Shown here: positions 29,791 through 32,983 of the stretch, piece by piece
Layout of the letters: the number at the start of each line of letters is the position of its first letter
Numbering within the stretch: position 1 is the first letter of the stretch
Source of the DNA: Acidobacteriaceae bacterium
Lineage (GTDB): Bacteria > Acidobacteriota > Terriglobia > Terriglobales > Acidobacteriaceae
Assembly (NCBI GenBank): GCA_025361625.1
Contig: JANYKL010000138.1
Span: 1-32,983, forward strand
DNA length: 32,983 bases
Direction of reading: 5' to 3'
Program-made: the position numbers and the translations under genes
Notes under the pieces: model-generated
What the model was told of the DNA's origin: nothing
Database searches by the model: none
Seen by the model: only the letters and a program-made list of their open reading frames with translations

Positions 29791-31480
29791 GGCGTTGGAC
29801 TGGCGTCGTAATCGCGCCTTCTGATGCTGACGTCACGAGCGCTGCGTATTTTGCGAAGACTCCGGTCTTATAACGGGGCACTGGTTCTTTCCATTCCGCC
29901 ATACGACGTGCCATCTCAGCTTCTGAAATTTCCAGTTCCAGCTTCCTCGTCTTTGTGTCGATGTTAATTTGGTCGCCTTCGCGAATGGCGGCGATCGGCC
30001 CTCCGAGCGCTGCTTCTGGAGCAACGTGACCTACCATCAAACCTCGGGTCGCGCCACTGAAACGCCCATCGGTTAGCAAGGCGACGCTTTCGCCCAGTCC
30101 TTCGCCAACGATTGCCGCAGTTACGCTCAGCATCTCGCGCATGCCAGGGCCGCCCTTTGGCCCTTCGTAGCGAATCACCACCACGTCCCCGGGCTTAATT
30201 TGCTTACTGGTGACGGCTTTCATCGCTGCTTCTTCGGAATCAAAGACGCGTGCAGGGCCCCTGTGAGAGCCCCGTTCGTGGCCACTCATCTTAACCACCC
30301 CGCCGCCCGGAGCAAGATTCCCTTTCAAGATCACGAGGCCCCCGGTGGTCTTAATGGGTTTGCTCAGCGGTGCAATCACCTGTTGCCCTGGAGTTTCTTT
30401 CGCCGCGCTCGCTTCTTCTGCCAACGTCTTTCCGGTGACGGTCATGGTCGAGCCGTCGATAAACTTTCCATCCAGTAAACGTTTGGCAATCAATTGAATG
30501 CCGCCCGCGGCGTCGACGTCGGCCGCTACGTACTTTCCAGCAGGTTTGAGGTCAGCTAATAAAGGAGTGCGCTCACTCACGCGTTGGAAATCGTCGATCT
30601 GCAGCGGCAATCCCATCTCGCGCGAGATGGCCAGCAGGTGAAGAACGGCGTTTGTCGACCCTCCCGTGGCGGCAACTCCCGCGATCGCATTTTCGAATGC
30701 GGCATGCGTCAGAATGTCGGCGGGCTTGATCCCGCTCTTCAACAAGCTCATGACTACTTCACCGCAGCGAAAAGCGACGTCGTCTTTGCGCGGATCCATC
30801 GCCGGTATGCTGTTGAAGCCCATCGGCGACAGGCCAATCAATTCCATCACCGTACTCATAGTATTTGCGGTGTACTGGCCGCCGCAGGCGCCGGCGCCGG
30901 GGCAGGCCACGTTTTCGAGCGCTAGCAGGTCAGCATCGCTCATTTTGCCGGCTGCGTTCGCCCCTACCGCCTCGAAAACATCCTGAATGGTGACGTCTTT
31001 GCCCTTAAATTTTCCGGGAGCTATTGTGCCGCCATAGAGCACGAGGCCGGGAAGATTCATGCGGGCAAGAGCCATGGCTGCAGCTGGGATAGTCTTGTCG
31101 CAACCAACCACGCACACTACGGCGTCGAATAATTGTCCGCGGCAAACGAGTTCGATCGAGTCCGCAATCAACTCGCGACTCACTAGCGACGCCTTCATGC
31201 CTTCTGTGCCCATGGTTTCGCCGTCCGAAATTGCGATGGTGTTGAACTCCATCGGAGTGCCGCCGGCCGCCCTGATTCCCTCTTTCACTTTGGCCGAAAG
31301 GCGGCGCAGGTGGAAATTGCAGGGCATGGTTTCGATCCACGTATTGGCGACAGCGATCAGGGGTTTTGCGAGGTCGGCATCGGTGAAGCCAATCGCCTTG
31401 TACATGGCGCGTGCTGGCGCTTGATCGCGCCCGTCGGTGATTTGCCGGCTGTGCTGTTTGAGATCTGTGTGCTTGTCCAT
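29786..31480 (-). CDS. ilvD: dihydroxy-acid dehydratase
   Basis: Dehydrates dihydroxy acids to keto acids in valine, isoleucine and leucine/pantothenate synthesis. The 564-residue product is of family length. Cluster cysteines are visible in MPCNFHL (Cys54), VVGCDKT (Cys127) and VACPGAGACGG (Cys193 and Cys199). SDGETMGTEGM and the Lys next to Cys127 supply metal and substrate residues, and TDGRFSGATRGLMVGHVAPEA is the C-terminal signature. ATG 31480 starts MDKHTDLKQHSRQITDG, matching family N-termini. No other ilv genes are in the window. A long intergenic region with repeated AATTGT-type half-sites lies upstream. Confidence 0.97.
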   Translation of the reverse strand: MDKHTDLKQHSRQITDGRDQAPARAMYKAIGFTDADLAKPLIAVANTWIETMPCNFHLRRLSAKVKEGIRAAGGTPMEFNTIAISDGETMGTEGMKASLVSRELIADSIELVCRGQLFDAVVCVVGCDKTIPAAAMALARMNLPGLVLYGGTIAPGKFKGKDVTIQDVFEAVGANAAGKMSDADLLALENVACPGAGACGGQYTANTMSTVMELIGLSPMGFNSIPAMDPRKDDVAFRCGEVVMSLLKSGIKPADILTHAAFENAIAGVAATGGSTNAVLHLLAISREMGLPLQIDDFQRVSERTPLLADLKPAGKYVAADVDAAGGIQLIAKRLLDGKFIDGSTMTVTGKTLAEEASAAKETPGQQVIAPLSKPIKTTGGLVILKGNLAPGGGVVKMSGHERGSHRGPARVFDSEEAAMKAVTSKQIKPGDVVVIRYEGPKGGPGMREMLSVTAAIVGEGLGESVALLTDGRFSGATRGLMVGHVAPEAALGGPIAAIREGDQINIDTKTRKLELEISEAEMARRMAEWKEPVPRYKTGVFAKYAALVTSASEGAITTPVQRL

Positions 31481-31580
31481 GGAAGTGAAAGTAAGTTTAT
31501 CCGAACATTTGAAATTGCGAGTCCCCGTCCGATGACAGGCGTCACTGTTCTAATCCTGTGCACCCCTTGTGCAAATAGGG

Positions 31581-31609
31581 ATTGTTAACAATTTCAGCCC
31601 GAAATTGTT
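31581..31609. promoter_or_regulatory. palindrome cluster ATTGTTAACAAT plus AACAATTTC/GAAATTGTT
   Basis: ATTGTTAACAAT (31581-31592) is a perfect 12-bp palindrome. Its second half is also the left arm of a 9-bp stem AACAATTTC (31587-31595) / GAAATTGTT (31601-31609) with a 5-nt loop. Five T's overlap and follow the right arm, so a plus-strand terminator reading is possible, but no gene ends just before it. Confidence 0.45.
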
Positions 31610-31722
31610 TTTGCCTGGTGGGCGCCAAAGATAGTGCCTGTCAAGGGCGCGAGGATACTTGCGACGGGGCACCGCGCTCGAAAATAAATTTTTTACCGGG
31701 TAGACCGGAATTCCACCGTTGC

Positions 31723-31741
31723 ACAATTCTTGTGTAATTGT
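31723..31741. promoter_or_regulatory. ACAATT / AATTGT inverted repeat
   Basis: ACAATT (31723-31728) and AATTGT (31736-31741) around CTTGTGT. Same half-site type as the cluster 130 bp away; it may be a second operator. Confidence 0.35.
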
Positions 31742-31867
31742 AATGACGATGCAACCCGCGTACATTCGCTGCACTGAAGACAACAAATCCGCTGATGAAG
31801 TGCTAGCTCTGAAATCTTAAAAGTCATCAACCAACAAGACAACCGCAGTAGGCAAGAAAAAACATCT

Positions 31868-32143
31868 ATGAACTTCGATGGAGATTGGACGGTCTATCGC
31901 ACGCGCTTTTTAGTGCGAGCCCGCCAGCTCAAGCAACCGCTGCGTTTCGTCGATGGCTTGGGGCGCGAACAATCCGGAAGCCCCGGAGATTATGTCGTCG
32001 ACTCGAGTGACGGGACGACGCGAATTATTAGTCAAGCTTTGTTCGAAGATATTTATGTTCCACTGGTCCCCAAATTGTTTCTCACTTCAGCGGCAACTGC
32101 GGCGCCAGACCAACAATCGACTCAGTGTTCGAAGACGGGCTAG
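31868..32143 (+). CDS. 91-residue hypothetical protein with a PGDYVV motif
   Basis: A small protein. It starts MNFDGDWTVYRTRFLVRARQ, continues with FVDGLGREQSGSPGDYVVDSSDG and TRIISQALFEDIYVPLVP, and ends in a Ser/Thr/Ala-rich tail. The order 'FVD-GRE - PGDY - SSDG - IF-DIY-P' looks like a compact beta-domain seen in other acidobacterial small proteins. A link to the PGDYG domain family is possible but weak. There is no clear Shine-Dalgarno before ATG 31868, only an A-rich leader. Function not inferable. The first ~65 residues carry the pattern; the tail may be unstructured. Confidence 0.65.
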   Translation: MNFDGDWTVYRTRFLVRARQLKQPLRFVDGLGREQSGSPGDYVVDSSDGTTRIISQALFEDIYVPLVPKLFLTSAATAAPDQQSTQCSKTG

Positions 32144-32191
32144 ATTTGTTGTTACGACTTAGTCAAGCGAGATGTGCAAAACAGGCAGGAA

Positions 32192-32332
32192 ATGAACCAA
32201 GAAAGTCTCGTATCCAAAGGTACTCGTAGTGAGTTGGGTGCCGATCTTTGCAAACGCGAGGCGCTCACCATCTCGAAGCTTTTGAATATCAACGAATTAG
32301 CAACCCTCGTAAATGATCGAGACATCTCGTAA
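32192..32332 (+). CDS. possible 46-residue small protein
   Basis: ATG 32192 to TAA 32332 with AGGA 2-5 nt upstream, slightly too close. The product starts MNQESLVSKGTRSEL and ends with a Leu/Asn-rich helix (SKLLNINELATLVNDR). No family similarity is recognised. Support is limited to length, start context and amphipathic character; it may be a chance frame. Confidence 0.25.
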   Translation: MNQESLVSKGTRSELGADLCKREALTISKLLNINELATLVNDRDIS

Positions 32333-32365
32333 CACTTTCGGGCTACAACATGTAGTGTTTAGGTC

Positions 32366-32394
32366 TTGACAGGCCCCATATGCGGGAGTACGTT
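32366..32394 (+). promoter_or_regulatory. predicted sigma-70 promoter
   Basis: TTGACA (32366-32371) with exactly 17 bp to TACGTT (32389-32394, 3 of 6). It points into a gene-free stretch, consistent with a small RNA or a long leader for the gene at 32629. Confidence 0.45.
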
Positions 32395-32400
32395 AAGCAT

Positions 32401-32493
32401 CCCAAGCGGTTTTTGATGGCTCCTTAAATGTAGGGAGCAGCAACAAAAAATCTGGATTTTAGGTGCAATCTGAGGTCAGTTTTTCGTTTTTTT
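32401..32493 (+). ncRNA. candidate small RNA
   Basis: Starts about 7 nt after the -10 above. It contains a GCTCC/GGAGC hairpin (32419-32438), an AAAATC-TG-GATTTT inverted repeat (32447-32460) and a short CTGA-GG-TCAG stem (32470-32479), then TTTTT, CG and seven T's. The final stem is short, so termination may be inefficient. Low certainty; no known RNA family is recognised. Confidence 0.25.
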
Positions 32494-32628
32494 CTATTAC
32501 CGCGATCATCCCGCGTAAGGGTGGAAGTAGCGGTGACATAGGGTGCCGATCCTCGCGGTTGCGCTGAGTAAGGTTTTACTGATTCTTGCGGTTCGAAAGT
32601 CAAAATGTCCATGCCAATAGGAGCCCAG

Positions 32629-32817
32629 ATGGAATCTTTGATGGAACTGGTTGCCGCCTCATTCGAGCGCCACGGCATTGAGTGCAAGAGCGCCGAGTCA
32701 AATTCCATTGGCCCGGCAGTCTCTCAGGTTCTTAAACCATCGAAGGATCCAGGGTTCGCTACCGTTCTGGCCGAACATAATTACCGCCAGATTGTGCAGG
32801 GCGACCCCTCGCCGTAA
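32629..32817 (+). CDS. 62-residue hypothetical protein
   Basis: ATG 32629 has a strong AGGAG with 6-nt spacing, so it is preferred over ATG 32605. The product, MESLMELVAASFERHGIEC at the start, is mildly acidic at first and ends with NYRQIVQGDPSP. The N-terminal half looks helical. No family recognised. It lies 88 bp before the partial gene at the right edge and in the same orientation, so the two may be one unit. Confidence 0.5.
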   Translation: MESLMELVAASFERHGIECKSAESNSIGPAVSQVLKPSKDPGFATVLAEHNYRQIVQGDPSP

Positions 32818-32905
32818 GCACAAAACTTCCAGCGAAGATCGACCGAATCAACTTCAGAAGCAAGGATCGACCGTCCATTCCCAACATCTAATTTAGGAGA
32901 GAGAA

Positions 32906-32983
32906 ATGCCCGAAGTGCGAGATCAATTGAAATCCCAAACCTCCGCCAGCAACGAGACCGCCAAAAAGACCAAGGCCCAGGGC
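32906..32983 (+). CDS. start of a gene running off the right edge
   Basis: ATG 32906 with AGGAG 9 nt upstream. 26 residues are visible, beginning MPEVRDQLKSQTSASNETA and continuing with a Lys-rich KKTKAQG segment. The charged Ser/Thr/Lys start gives no family. The stop is outside the window. Confidence 0.55.
   Translation, partial: MPEVRDQLKSQTSASNETAKKTKAQG

Larger units (their letters stand above)
31481..31867. other. 387-bp intergenic region upstream of ilvD, without a supported gene
   Basis: No open frame with good support. It holds a run of inverted-repeat half-sites (31581-31609 and 31723-31741) and T-rich segments (31688-31694). It separates divergently oriented ilvD and the 91-residue gene, so both promoters should lie here, but no classical -35/-10 pair was convincing. 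Confidence 0.6.

Noticed and set aside
32424-32708. 94-residue minus-strand frame at the right end
   Set aside because: It overlaps the better supported plus-strand gene with a strong ribosome-binding site and has no recognised motif.

Overview
The window looks like a chromosomal segment of an Acidobacteriota bacterium (Terriglobia or Koribacteraceae-like). This is an inference from moderately high GC, frequent GTG and TTG starts, and typical gene content: an ECF sigma factor next to a CHAT-protease protein, a CRTAC1/ASPIC-UnbV secreted protein, many secreted lipoproteins and a class I dihydroorotase. No rRNA, convincing tRNA, insertion sequence, phage module or CRISPR array was found. Most of the window is ordinary single-copy metabolism with short accessory stretches between.

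Layout. Positions 1-4700: folD (5' end cut off), coaE, a small four-helix membrane protein, a YbaK-type deacylase, an alpha-oxoamine synthase (Kbl/BioF family) and folP. 4759-7694: a membrane histidine-kinase-like protein on the minus strand that lacks the phospho-acceptor histidine, then hemB. 7755-13229: the most unusual block, a TTG-started ECF sigma factor, a 1230-residue protein joining anti-sigma-type zinc motifs, one membrane helix, TPR-like repeats and a CHAT protease domain, and an unknown lipoprotein. A 53-residue single-helix protein follows and overlaps miaA. 14546-18894: a secreted GH3 enzyme abutting a lipoprotein gene, an outer-membrane-type protein and a zinc-ribbon membrane protein. 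19036-22083: pyrB and pyrC, coupled by an ATGA overlap, and a secreted bicupin. 22118-28675 (all minus strand): two small proteins, a secreted GH36-like alpha-galactosidase with a good promoter and LacI-type operator, a CRTAC1-family protein and sppA. 28811-31480: an exported amidotransferase-fold lipoprotein and ilvD. 31481 to the end: a low-density region of small unknown genes, palindromes and one possible small RNA.

How the genes may work together. The sigma factor, the CHAT protein and the lipoprotein form a compact operon-like unit. The CHAT protein has the parts expected of a membrane-bound sigma-factor regulator fused to a cysteine protease, with its His-Cys dyad intact. A reasonable hypothesis is signal-dependent proteolysis that controls the adjacent sigma factor. 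A textbook intrinsic-terminator shape with ten T's lies inside the coding sequence of this protein and could attenuate transcription or cause slippage between its membrane-proximal half and its protease half. The other genes serve folate (folD, folP), CoA (coaE), heme (hemB), pyrimidine (pyrBC) and branched-chain amino acid (ilvD) synthesis, tRNA modification or proofreading (miaA, ybaK) and envelope hydrolysis (GH3, alpha-galactosidase, SppA).

Limits. All family assignments come from reading motifs, not from searches. Promoter, operator and RNA calls are pattern-based and of low to moderate certainty.
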